DNA from: Perkinsus chesapeaki
Taxonomy: Eukaryota > Perkinsozoa > Perkinsida > Perkinsidae
Assembly (NCBI GenBank): GCA_013115145.1
Contig: JAAPAO010000016.1
Coordinates: forward strand, 44,391 to 108,390
Reading direction: 5' to 3'
Length of the DNA stretch: 64,000 nucleotides
The position numbers and the translations under genes are program-made. The notes beneath the pieces were generated by a model that had not been told where the DNA came from, searched no databases, and worked only from the letters and a program-made list of their open reading frames with translations. Shown one piece after another: positions 49,920-60,445 of the stretch; position 1 is the stretch's first letter; each line of letters begins with the position of its first letter.

Positions 49920-51588
49920 CTAACCGCCTCTACACGCTGTTGCTTTCAGTTTCCTAGCAAGAACTGGTCTGATAGTCGGAGTTGACAATAAATTACAGAA
50001 ACCTGATCGTTCACCTCTTATACATGTAACTTAGCTCGATCTTACCTGGACCCTTCTTCGCCTTCGGATCTCTGAAAATTCCAACATAGCCTCCCTCACC
50101 CCAGTCAGTTCCCCAACTGTTTCTTAGCTTCCAATAACTGATAAAAATCACTCTTAAACTTGTAAATATAAAATTTAACAACCATGGGAAGATTGAAAGG
50201 TCAATAATATCAATATTCTTAAGATGACCACTCAGACCTCCACTTACCTTTTGCCATTTTCTACACCAAATCCAACAAGTAGGATGGAGTGCTTTGGTTC
50301 CTTATTGCAGTCAAATCCTTCACAAAGTGATCATGCCGATTCCGGTTGTACTTCACTTTACTCACCGTTAAGAATTCCTCCTTTATATTGTTTCCATTCA
50401 AGCGGCGACGCGTTAATACCCACGGCTATTGGACCTTTCTGAAGCTCGGAAAAGAGACCCTTCAGGTCCCCATCTTCAATGAAAACACTGTTGTTGACCT
50501 TCAAATCGTTGGCCTGGTAGGTGTACCGTTCAGGTACTCGGGCACGCTCTTTTTGACTCACCCTCAGGCATTGTTTAGTTTTGTCATCAGCAATATCTTT
50601 CCGGCATTGACCTTCTTCTTGATGATAAGGATAATCATCATCAGAAACTACTCCATTATTATTCACGTACAATAGTTGCGTAGTATCTATTGCGCCTGAA
50701 GGAGAAGGTTCAAGACTGTCCTAGGCAATGGCCATCCCCCGTTAAACCCACTTGCGTATGGCGCAGTCAATTATTTCTTGTGGTGCCATTCTCGGCAAGA
50801 CTCCAGTTTTGACCTTGAAGGCTCCTTCCACAGAACCTAAAGCAAGGAGAGGTGGTGAGCAGTTACACTAGACTTACCATTACCTATCGTAGCTATAGCG
50901 TAACAACTGCCGGAGCTCCCTTGATCAATGGGAGGATTAACAGCTCCTTTCTCGGTCCAACTGAAGTCTGTAGGGGCTTGGACGTTATCGGTGGTGTCAT
51001 GACTTGCCTGGGACATACTTGACCATGTTTTCCTGATGAACTATTACATACGATAAATCTTACTTTTGCTGCCGAGGAACTTACCAAATGGCATTCTCCT
51101 CATAGTACATACCAAGGCTCGAGGAGCGTTCTGCAGCGAACTCTTCGTCGGTCATAGCAGTATACTCATTGACTTCAAGGGTGTAGGATAGGTCTAAAAA
51201 TACTTGCGATCTCTCAAGACGGCACAGAAGGCAAATGGAGAACATAAACGGATCCTCGGTCTCGCTCCGAGCGAACCACTCGACATGTTTTCGGTGGACC
51301 TACTCTTTCTGTTTGTCTCTTCGATCAGGGCTAAATTCTTCCGAAAAGTACTATACCTATGCTCATCCTCCTTCGCATCCTTAAACTTCAGTGAGTACCT
51401 AAAGACCTTTGGTGTGAACACTCTTTTTATCCCCGCCTCTCAAGCGACGGAGAGACGTCTTACTTGGCCTTGAAATCCTCGTACTTCTGGCGCACATCAG
51501 CTACATTTTCTCCCCAATCCGCTGCAGTAGTCAGATCACCCACGAGTGATGTGAACATGACAGCTAAGTGCAGACTTCTTCCCTTCAT
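49920..51588 (-). CDS. Secreted papain-family cysteine protease, multi-exon; possibly damaged
   Basis: Begins MKGRSLHLAVMFTSLVG (signal peptide, 51588). The propeptide has the ERFNIN-type pattern (HRYSTFRKNLALIEETN) and VNEYTAMTDEEF. The mature part starts APTDFSWTEKGAVNPPIDQ, with active-site Cys in QGSSGSCYAIATI. VEGAFKVKTGVLPRMAPQE leads to IIDC, then VVSDDDYPY and KGPIAVGINASPLEWKQYKG. Active-site His is in KHSILLVGFGVENGK and Asn in LRNSWGTDWGEGGYVG. Last exon CNLLSTPTIRPVL, stop 49920-49922. The segment carrying the usual GxNGG motif (about 50705-50765) is out of frame with both flanks. This implies either an unrecognised splice or two compensating indels. Confidence 0.75.
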
Positions 51589-52130
51589 TTGACTTGATAG
51601 GCGGAGAAATCGTGTGGTAGTGGTAAGAATAATATCTTAACCTGTTTAGCTCTCCCAAAGGTTCAGTTCAGCTCGGCTTTCCGGAGAAAGTCGAGGAGAG
51701 TAACACCGCCGTACACCCTCGTTGGGAGGCTCTCAATAACCATACAAGCTATAGACTCTTCTGAAGCCGATTGGGATTGACTTGGCCGTCCGACATGGCC
51801 CATGCTTGCGCAGCCTCATCGGACCTATCGAAGATATCCCCTACTGAGCGGGACAGCCGTGACGGTCACCTTCACGTAGTGACTGTTACCGCGCCTATGA
51901 CTGTCTAGCTGTGCGAAGGCAAGAGAATAGTTACGGCAGCATGCTGTTGAAAAATGTGGCTCTCTTCCATGCATCCATCTATTAGCAGAAGAGTCGTCAT
52001 TCCGTTTTTCTGGAATATACCCTCTTGCTACGCATTATGTATCTGATGATCGATATCATGAATATCGTGAAATCTATGCCCCTATTCCTGGAGCTGTTTT
52101 CCTCGTTTGAGCAGTGCCGTCAAACCGTGT
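51589..52130. other. No supported gene
   Basis: Only short uninformative frames. It contains the presumed promoter of the cysteine protease. Confidence 0.35.
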
Positions 52131-52214
52131 CTGTGTTCGTGCATGTGATGTCCTTATCCGCGAAAAATGGAGGTTAGTTCGAACGGTATATTATGGAAGT
52201 ATGACAGGTATAAG

Positions 52215-52410
52215 TTTGAACGGAAGCATCTCCACTTGGCGGCCAGATTTCTTGAGGCAGCTCTGCCTTTACTATTTGCATGGAACCGCCATTCGACAAC
52301 CGATGAAGTGAATGGCCGATCTTGACTGTCTGCGCGGTGCTGCGTTCACGTTACTACTAGGAACACAAAAGGCTTCGAAGAGTATAAGACAGCTTCATAG
52401 TTCGAGCCAC
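52215..52410 (+). pseudogene. Decayed 3' copy of the 48084-49013 gene and its flank
   Basis: 52244-52330 aligns with 48925-49015 (CAGATTCCTGGAGACAG region encoding RFLETVLYAAF). 52355-52405 aligns with 49045-49095 (AAGAGTATAAGACA...CTTCAT). Stops interrupt the frame. Confidence 0.55.
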
Positions 52411-52441
52411 ACAAAGTTGAAAAATGTCAAGTTGGCTGAAT

Positions 52442-53815
52442 CTAAGTGTTGATGAACGGAGTTCTGTGCACGAAATGCCAGGCGAACCGTCCGAGCCAAG
52501 AAGACTCGCACTCTTTCACTTTAGAAAATTCAATGAAGTCTTTCAAAGCCGCGGAGGATTTCCCACGAAGAACCATCTTTCCTTTTCCTTTGTCGCTGGC
52601 ACCCATAACAAGGCAAGCGTCACTGGGCCCCAGTGAAGTGGCAAAGGTCCCAGCGCCCTTGGGCTTCCAGCTGTCTCGGAGATCAGTTAAACGAGTTAAG
52701 CCACAAAAGCGGGTAACAGAGGCGCCCTTGTGCTCGAGGCTATCGAGGATTCGAACGTTACAGCAAGCGTGGGAAGCTTGCTCCTCGGCAGGGTAGGATA
52801 TCTTAGGGATCGGTGGGAGCTCAGGGCAGAGGTTGCAGTCGCCAACGGCAAAGACACAGCCACCGCCGAAGAAAGATAGTTGGCCATCATCATTCATTTC
52901 GAGGACTTGTAATTTCTTATTAACACGTATCCATCCGCCACCACAAGGGCCACACTTCTTGGGGTCCTTCTCTCTCCTATCAGGTGCTTCTGGATTGTAG
53001 CAAGTAAGAGTATTTGGAGGCATAAAGTAATTTGATGCTTTTACGCCGATGCAGACAAACGTGCGATCGGGCTTCTCTTCCAGACCTATCTGCTTGTAAA
53101 AGGCTGGGTCGTCCTTATATCTCCCATAGGAGATCTTTATGCCTCTTTCTTTCATGTAGCTTTCACAGTATTCCGCGGCACGCTCGGGAAGGGGGCCGAG
53201 GCACTTAGGTCCAGAGTCGACGATGTGTAGTTTTAGATTTGGGAAGTAGTGCTGCAGTTCAGTGACCCATTCGACGCCGATAAAGCCGCCACCGACCACG
53301 AGAACACTTCCACTGCGTTCGTTCAGTTCCTTGAGCTTTTCGTGCTCCTCGGCGATGTGGAGGCGTCGACCAGAAAGGAAGCGTTCGTCGAGGTGCTTCC
53401 ACTCTGACTCGGCGCGAGCGTCTTCGTGGATGGTCGGGAACCACAAGGAAGCTCCCCATTTGTTCATAACACCGAAATTGCAGCCAGAGGCTATGATACA
53501 GTAATCGAAGGGGACTTCTCGAGTGGTGGTTGAGAACATAGGTTTCACCAAGGCATACTTATCTCGCCCGTTGATGCTCTTAACTTCACCAAAGATGAAT
53601 TGACAACGCATTTTTCGCTCCAAGACGGCTGAGTAGGTGAAGGTAAGACTGTGATGTTGCTGAGGGTGAACATAAGCTCTGAGGATGCCTGGAGTGTATT
53701 CGAAGTACTCCTTCGCATCAACCAAAGTGACATCAAAATGGGACTTGAGCTCTGCGGCGGCGAAGAGACCACTGAAGCCACCGCCGATGATAAGAACCTT
53801 ACGTCTCTCTTGCAT
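52442..53815 (-). CDS. FAD/NAD(P)-dependent oxidoreductase (FSP1/NDH2-like), copy 1
   Basis: 457 residues, intronless. The N-terminal FAD-binding motif VLIIGGGFSGLFAAAEL is followed by an acidic residue in VTLVDAKEY. A second dinucleotide fold, VLVVGGGFIGVEWVTEL at about 170-186, carries the NAD(P) site. FAVGDCNLCPELPPIPKI at about 335-352 supplies the FAD-contacting Asp. This is the layout of AIF-M2/FSP1 and type II NADH dehydrogenases, which pass electrons from NAD(P)H to quinones. No transit peptide or membrane helix is seen. It has a tandem paralogue 192 nt away in the same orientation. Confidence 0.85.
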   Translation of the reverse strand: MQERRKVLIIGGGFSGLFAAAELKSHFDVTLVDAKEYFEYTPGILRAYVHPQQHHSLTFTYSAVLERKMRCQFIFGEVKSINGRDKYALVKPMFSTTTREVPFDYCIIASGCNFGVMNKWGASLWFPTIHEDARAESEWKHLDERFLSGRRLHIAEEHEKLKELNERSGSVLVVGGGFIGVEWVTELQHYFPNLKLHIVDSGPKCLGPLPERAAEYCESYMKERGIKISYGRYKDDPAFYKQIGLEEKPDRTFVCIGVKASNYFMPPNTLTCYNPEAPDRREKDPKKCGPCGGGWIRVNKKLQVLEMNDDGQLSFFGGGCVFAVGDCNLCPELPPIPKISYPAEEQASHACCNVRILDSLEHKGASVTRFCGLTRLTDLRDSWKPKGAGTFATSLGPSDACLVMGASDKGKGKMVLRGKSSAALKDFIEFSKVKECESSWLGRFAWHFVHRTPFINT

Positions 53816-54007
53816 GAAAAAGGTTTACTGTTATATTCTATCTCTGCCCTTTGATGAACGCAAAACACTGCAGATGAAATACACACAGAAAACCCGTCTC
53901 GTGCTTTCAAGTGAGAGATTCTCAGCGATAGAAAATGGAATGAGGAACGGGGAGCAGACTTCTTTATAAGAAGTAGAGTGACGCATGCTGTTGAGGAGCA
54001 AGATCGT

Positions 54008-55384
54008 TTAGTTTATTAGAGGCATGTGATGGACGGTATACCATATAGTACGGCCAACAATGCCTCTTCTGTACTCATCAACTTTGGTCATCTCAATTAG
54101 CTTCTTCTGAAGCACCACAGGTCGTCCCCAAAGCGCCATATAGCCCGGATGGGAGCCAGGTACCGCGCCCAGCACGAAGCAGCCATCCTCAGGACCAAGG
54201 GAGACGGCATAGAAACCAGCACCCCAGGGAGTCCAAGTGTCGACTAGCTCACCTGGCCGACCTAACAGGCATTCAGTCCAGCTCTTAGTGAGACCGCTGG
54301 CGACTTTTATATTATAGTAAGCATTGCGGGCTTGTTGTTCAGTAGGGAAACACAGCTTAGGTATCATAGGAAGATCAGGGCAGAAGTTGCAGTCACCAAT
54401 AGCGAATACCGAACCATCAGCGAAGGGCTTCTCAGTGCCGTCAGACTTAACTTCCAAAACCTGTAGTTTCTTGTTGACCTTTATCCAGCCACCACCACCA
54501 GGGCCAAGCTTCTTCGGGTCGGTCTCTTGACAGTCGGGCTTGTTGGGGTTGAAACTGGTTAGGGTACACTTAGGCATGAAATAGTTGGCCGCCTTCACTC
54601 CCATACATTCGTACACACGGTCAGGATTGCGCTTCAGGCCAAGCTTGGTGTAGAAGTCAGGGTCATCGCTGAAGCGGGCAATATGGAGCTGAATTCCGCG
54701 TTTTTTTAACGCATCTTCACAGTAGGTTCGAGCAGAGTCGGGAAGATTCCTCAGAATAGTGGGGCCGGCGTCGACGACATGAAGCTCGATATTGGGGAAA
54801 TAATAAGCCATCTCAGTGACCCATTCAATACCAACCAGGCCACCACCGATAACAACAACGACGCCCTTGTTTTGGTCGAGTTCAGCAAGCTTCTCGTGCT
54901 CATTTTCAATATGAGCTCTTCGGCCTGCCAAGTAGCGCTCATCGAACTGGGGCCAGCTGGAATCTTTCCGGGCTTCTTCGAGGGAAGTGGCGTCCCAAGG
55001 AGTTTCGCCCCACTTAGTAGTGAGACCGAACTTGCAGCCGGTAGCGACGATGCAGTAGTCGAAGTCGACACCGATCTCCTTGGACCACACAGGCTTCACT
55101 TTCGCGATTTTGCGCGTACCATCGATCGACTTGACTTCACCAAAAATAAACTTCGCACCGAGTTTGTCCTCAATAACAGAGGCAAAGGCGAAGGAGAGGT
55201 TGGGGTGGTAGGAAGGCTGGGCATATGCTTGTAAAATGCCCGGAGTGAACTCAAAGTACTCTTTGGTGTCGACTAAGGTCACATCAAATTCACCGGCAAG
55301 GCGTTCCGTGGCGCACATGCCACCGAAGCCACCGCCGATGACGAGTACCTTCGGCTTGGACGAGGATGATTCAGAAAACATCAC
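54008..55384 (-). CDS. FAD/NAD(P)-dependent oxidoreductase (FSP1/NDH2-like), copy 2
   Basis: 458 residues, intronless, collinear with copy 1: VLVIGGGFGGMCATERL, VTLVDTKEYFEFTPGILQAY, VVVIGGGLVGIEWVTEM and VFAIGDCNFCPDLPMIPKL. The two proteins are similar along their whole length, including a K-K-x-G-P-x-GGGWI insert and a tryptophan-rich C-terminus. They arose by tandem duplication. Both keep every cofactor motif, so both are probably active. Lack of introns contrasts with the intron-rich housekeeping genes nearby. Confidence 0.85.
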   Translation of the reverse strand: MMFSESSSSKPKVLVIGGGFGGMCATERLAGEFDVTLVDTKEYFEFTPGILQAYAQPSYHPNLSFAFASVIEDKLGAKFIFGEVKSIDGTRKIAKVKPVWSKEIGVDFDYCIVATGCKFGLTTKWGETPWDATSLEEARKDSSWPQFDERYLAGRRAHIENEHEKLAELDQNKGVVVVIGGGLVGIEWVTEMAYYFPNIELHVVDAGPTILRNLPDSARTYCEDALKKRGIQLHIARFSDDPDFYTKLGLKRNPDRVYECMGVKAANYFMPKCTLTSFNPNKPDCQETDPKKLGPGGGGWIKVNKKLQVLEVKSDGTEKPFADGSVFAIGDCNFCPDLPMIPKLCFPTEQQARNAYYNIKVASGLTKSWTECLLGRPGELVDTWTPWGAGFYAVSLGPEDGCFVLGAVPGSHPGYMALWGRPVVLQKKLIEMTKVDEYRRGIVGRTIWYTVHHMPLIN

Positions 55385-56040
55385 AATTAAAGTGATGGAA
55401 AATAAATGAGACGAGACAACGAGGACAAGCGTAATAGCGCCGCTCCGCTAGAAAAATGTGTCATGTTGTGCCACTTTCGACTCAACATCATCTTCCGATG
55501 ACAGGTAGAAACGTGTATGGAGCATTTCACATGCACTCACCTAGCTTCAAGAGAGTTCTATAAGTTCTATGAATCATTACTAGACCCCCATTACTACTCC
55601 CCTACTCGACATGAAGTTGAGGGAAATGCGGTATGAAATTGGCACTGCTTATCGTTAGAACGTACCCAGTAAACCCGAAGGAATTCTAGTAATTTAGTAA
55701 TCTAGTAACTGCAGCTTTCATATTCAGTCCTCCTTATCTGATCTAGTATTAAATTAATATCTAATAGTGGAAAAAATCCCCCGCTATTTCCGTGGGACAC
55801 TCAAGTTACCGAGCTCCAGTAGTCAAAATTTCGAATAAGCAATATGTTAAGAAGAACTGGACTTAGTGTGATGTATATTATAGTGTTGTTGTTCTATACT
55901 ATTAATGTCATCATCTACGTCATCATCATCAAATACCAGCCAGTGTAGACTTTATCTTGGTATTGGTGCGGTGGTAGGGACCATGGCATATGCAGGGTAA
56001 TAGGGAGGCACATTTTAACATTAACCTAAAAGTATCTTGT
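55385..56040. other. No supported gene
   Basis: AT-richer intergenic stretch between the oxidoreductase pair and PCYT2. No conserved feature was seen. Confidence 0.4.
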
Positions 56041-56148
56041 AGTATTATCAACTTCTAAGTATCTTACAGTATTATTAACCTCAAAATATCTTACAGTGTT
56101 ATTAACCTCAAAATATCTTACAGTATTATTAACCTCAAAATATCTTAT
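56041..56148. repeat. 27-bp tandem repeat, four copies
   Basis: Units at 56041, 56068, 56095 and 56122 of the form AGTATTATTAACCTCAAAATATCTTAC. The first unit is diverged, and part of a fifth lies just before. The minus strand is open through them (VNNTVRYFE repeats), but nothing else supports a gene. Confidence 0.9.
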
Positions 56149-56237
56149 ATCACCCAGCGCACTATGAATGTTCCGTATAAAGGTACCGTACAAAGCTCTA
56201 CGTAGATCGCTTACGAGGTCAAGTGGCGGAGCTCGAG

Positions 56238-59011
56238 ATGGAGTTGAATGTAGCAAAGATTCTTTCATACCGTATCTTGCATTTTTAACCTCAGAGAGAC
56301 GTACCGGGTTACGCTCAACCATCAGAGAAGCAGCCGCTCACGAAGGTGGCGCCTCACCGACCAGTTCGGATATTTATGGATGGTGCCTTCGATCTCATGC
56401 ACTATGGGCATATGAATGCCTTCCGAGCCGTAAGTGTTGGGACACAGTAACTCGGCACAGTATATGTATTGCTTATTGCACTTTATATATTACAATTTCA
56501 TTAACAGAGTCGCTTTATTAGAACTCACTATTGGATATTCTTTATGGAATAGTATACGGTTTGTAGGTATATCGGTTTCACCGATGGCGGAGCGTGATTA
56601 TGTTTAATTAGGCTCGAGAGCTGGGTGACTATCTCATTGTTGGAGTCAACTCTAGTGAGACCATCGCAGAGTGCAAAGGGACACCGCCGGTCCTGTCTGA
56701 TGAGGAGCGATGTGATGCTGTCAAGGCTTGCGTATGGGTCGATGAGATCATCCCGAAAAGTCCGTATATTATGACACCGGAGTACATCCAGGAGGTAGGG
56801 CAGCTTTGGGGGTGGGGGTGAAGGAAGTGTGATAGCAGGTACTGTTTGATAAATATAAGGTCGATTATATAGTTCATGGAGATGATCCCTGTATAGTAAA
56901 TGGAAGAGATGTTTATGAGAGCGCAAAGGCAGCTGGGAAGTTTAAAAATATACCTCGAACGGAGGGAGTCAGTAATGACGGGGGTGGGATTCGAACCTGG
57001 GTGCCTTAAAAATGGCATCCAAACTGGCGTGCTAAGCGTTTCAATAAGAAGAATAACTTGAATGCGCCTACTAGTAACGCGTGTTTCTCCTTCCACTAGA
57101 AATGACTTTTCGTATTTCAATGCTATAAAATCGGGTTTGGCGCATCCCCGGCTTGAACCAGGGACCTTTGGATTGTTGGTAGGTACTAGTGATATAGTTG
57201 GCAGAGCTATGATTCTGGCTAATAACCATCACATAGCACTCAAAGAGAATGTGGTCGACGGGAAGGGATGTATTACTCGCAAACGAGCCTCTTCCGAGAA
57301 TTTAGAATTCGAGGTAGTTTTGTTGCACGCATGCACAAAATCTTCGCAGTGCGTAATGGTACCTTTTCAGGGCCCGTCGATCAGCGCTGTGTCTCGTTTT
57401 TTTCCTACTGAGCGATTAGTATCTTCATTTTCGGCACGTGTGAAGGCTCAGAAGCCCGGCCAGAAGGTGGTGTATATAGACGGTGCATTTGATATGTTCC
57501 ATGCTGGTAATAATAAGGAGGGGACACTTTTACGCTCCATAGGATGGCCGGAGTCGGGGCTGTTGAGGTGGGAAGAAACCTATATCATGGTTCTAATCCC
57601 CGTGGAAATCTGAATTGGAATATATTATTAGTTTCTAGGCGTCAGGCTTTGAAAGTATTGGCGAGCGAGCGTGGGGTGGGCCGACTTGGGCCTTGAAAGT
57701 TTCAGAGTTCCCGTTTGAATCTATTCTCCATGATGAGTTCAATTTCCTGGGATTATTCTCTTGGTCACAACGTGCGCTCGTTGGAAGGCAATTCGAAATT
57801 TCTGGGAGATTCTCTCCAATTTTCGGTGTACATATCGCTTGCATGACATAAAGCACATGCTAAGGGCTATAACTGGATTACGGTAAATATATCTGTACAG
57901 GTCATATTTCGACGTTAAAGAAGGCCCGTGAGCTGGGCGACTATCTCATCGTTGGTGTCCACTCGGATGCTGTTGTCAATAAAATGAAAGGGGGAGTGTA
58001 AGAGCAGTCTTAGATGGTCGAGGGTATGTTATTTTAGTTATCCCTGTATGAATTTGAAGGAGCGTGTGCTTAGTGTATTAGGATGCCGATATGTTGACGA
58101 TGTAAGATAGGCTTTGGTTGGACGCAGCCGGGGTTGTCGGCCTTGGCCAATTTATGGATCATTTGAATCATTTTAGACCGAAAGTGCCTTTCGGGCAGTG
58201 AGGTTAAAAGTAGTATCGTCGTCGGCGGCGTCAGTTTTTTTCGGTCTGCATTGGTCGTCATGCGAACGTTTTTTGCTTGAGCGGACGAACGCGAAGTGAA
58301 GGTCTTCCTGTGTTTCTACTTCTCGTATTTTTCAGTAATTTTGTGGCTTACTGAATACACTTGCTTGTTACTGATAGGTCCTAGCCGATGCCCCATTCGC
58401 CCCAACCGAGGACTTAATTCTTCAACTGGGTGTATCTGTAGTGGTTAAGGGTACCGAGAGAGATGTCGGCGAGCTGGGGCTAGACCTCAATGAAGATCCT
58501 TACCTCATCCCCAGGGAAATGGGCATTCTTACGGAGATACAAAGTAATAGGGTCGCACGGGAGGGGGTTAAGTCGAATGCCCTTATACCGCGAAATTGAT
58601 GATCCAATCCAATTGAAGATCTTAATTTTCAAGTTCCGAATCGATCAAATCTTGATCTGATTCGGAACTTCTTTAAAAATTAAATCAGCCTCTCCCTACA
58701 TTCGATTGATTAGTGAACTTGATTGAAGCAGCACGAAGGGCTGCCGAGATTGTTCTGTAATTATTTTTTCTATCTCCCGACGTATTTTTATGAAGCTGGA
58801 TGATTGCCAGTTACCAGGAAACTATCTTGCTGCTCTCAGTCGGACTTGGCGGAACTCGCCCTGTGTTGGGCTCTCCCAGCTGGTTTGGAAGGGATTTCTG
58901 TCATCAGGTGAATCGACTTTGAGTGTTAATGAGATATTAGAACGGATCGATGAACAGAGGCACGCTCGAGCGAAGGTTATTCAGAATAAAATGCGCAAAG
59001 AACGCGAGTGA
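56238..59011 (+). CDS. PCYT2: Ethanolamine-phosphate cytidylyltransferase, multi-exon
   Basis: Makes CDP-ethanolamine for phosphatidylethanolamine synthesis. It has two nucleotidyltransferase domains, as in the eukaryotic enzyme. Domain 1: VRIFMDGAFDLMHYGHMNAF (HxGH site), ARELGDYLIVGVNSSETIAE, EERCDAVKACVWVDEIIPKS, DYIVHGDDPC and the signature IPRTEGVSTSDIVGR across an intron. Domain 2: KVVYIDGAFDMFHAG joined to HISTLKKARELGDYLIVGVH, LKERVLSVLGCRYVDDV, LADAPFAPTEDLILQL and NEDPYLIPREMGIL. C-terminus LSVNEILERIDEQRHARAKV, stop 59009-59011. The start is ATG at 56238 (MELN, then a 57-nt intron). Several introns are long and carry tRNA-like elements. Confidence 0.9.
56976..57180 (-). repeat. PCYT2 intron with two tRNA-like motifs
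   Basis: Within this intron the minus strand reads GGCACCCAGGTTCGAATCCC (about 56988-57008, an exact B-box consensus) and AAAGGTCCCTGGTTCAAGCC (about 57144-57165). Both resemble T arms, but neither sits in a complete tRNA. Confidence 0.5.
57556..57612 (+). repeat. tRNA-like motif in a second PCYT2 intron
   Basis: CATGGTTCTAATCCCCGTGG follows GGGCTGTTGAGGTGGGAAG, an arrangement like an A-box/B-box relic. It lies in the intron that separates FHAG from HISTL. Confidence 0.35.
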
Positions 59012-59888
59012 GCTCTTGACGTCCAAGCGACCTCGGAAGAATCTTTCGTCAGATACACTGAAAATAAGCACAAGGATAGGCTGAAGAAGGGCCCTGTTGC
59101 ACCCAGTAGCGCCTAGGAGAAGCGCGTCGGCCTTTTTTGTACAGTCCCTCGATTATTGAAAGCGTTTGCAGCTGGAGACTTGAACCAAGCCGAACTTCTT
59201 CTTGGCTTTCCACTGACTGTACTTTTAATCATCTCAGTTGAATGGGGATGCATCCTGCTTGAGTAGATTTATAGGCTTGTGTTGATATAGTGGGAGGTTG
59301 GGTGGTCACGCAATAAAGAAGAATAGTTCGTTTCTTGGGATTTCTCAATACTGAGGACTGGAAAGTGGAATTTCGGACATGAGTACTATAATTATCTCCT
59401 CAATATGTTGTGTATCTCATTGGCCAACATTCGAGTGTTATACTGCTAGAATGGTTTATTGGGCTGCACAACGACCAAAGGCGAGCTATCGAACATTGCA
59501 TTCAGCTCTTTAACTTTTAGGTTGCTTTAGGGAATATTACTAATATATAATAGTCCTGATACTAATAGCGTGTTATCCTATATCATGAGAAGGGCGATGT
59601 AAGAGCAATTAATTCTAGCTTATTATTTCCTAGGGATCATTTTCGAGAATCCATCTTCGTGGATGAAGCTCTTGGATGGAGAGAAGATGCGTTTTGCCAG
59701 TCGGGGTAATAATAGACTAGTGATTAGATTTATTTATCTTTAATAATAGTAATAATTATCATATGATATTATATATATATCTAAAGTACAGATTTATCTA
59801 TAAATTATTATATAATATATTCATATATAATGTTGAGTTATAGATGGGCTGCAAGTCTCTCCACAAAGAATGTATTCCGTGTCCTGTT
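59012..59888. other. AT-rich intergenic region
   Basis: Strongly AT-rich from about 59700 to 59830, with runs of TATA dinucleotides. No gene was recognised. Confidence 0.5.
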
Positions 59889-60439
59889 TTACCCTAGGAA
59901 CATCGTGCCTGGGAGCTTTCTCGCTGCATCTCCGCATTGGGAAATATTTCCGACACTCGAAGCAAGCTTGTAGGTTCGTAGCAAGTTGCCGTTGGGTTGT
60001 GTAATGGCATTGACGGTTGAACTGAAGAGTGTTGATATATCTCCAAACGATTGCCCTTTGGAGCAAGAGCTCACATTAAAAATGAAGATAGCGACTTCGG
60101 AAGAGGTGGGCTGGAATGAAGACAGGATTTGGTGAGAAGTGATGTCAGATAACTGGGGCCCGATGGTCTGTTAAATACTTGGTTGACACTGTCCACTCAA
60201 GAAAGATAATACGTAGGAGGTTCCATTGGGAAGAGGATAACTGGGATATAAGCTTCCCAAAACTCGAAGGGGGGGGGGGCGCTAAGTGCGGTGACATCGA
60301 CAGCTTGGGGTAGAAAGGACTCTGGTGTAAAAGATGTCCGTATTGGAAATTTCTTTGGCGGGCTTCACACCCTTTCACACCCGTAGGACCCTGACTGGCA
60401 GATGTTCCGCAAATCTGGAGACATGAGCTCAAACGACAT
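59889..60439 (-). CDS. Possible small multi-exon gene, unrecognised
   Basis: Start MSFELMSPDLRNICQSG at 60439, continuing into KKFPIRTSFTPESFLPQAVD and FEFWEAYIPVILFPMEPPTY. After an acceptor-like CCCCAG the frame LSDITSHQILSSFQP... leads through SEVAIFIFNVSSCSKGQSFG to a stop at 59889. A TGA between the first two pieces needs an unresolved intron, and a run of ten G (60269-60278) lies within. Not recognised. Confidence 0.35.
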
Positions 60440-60445
60440 GTGATA

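Noticed and set aside
56026-56322. Minus-strand frame of YFEVNNTVR repeats as a gene
   Set aside because: The frame is open only because the minisatellite unit is 27 nt; no start context, domain or flanking exon.
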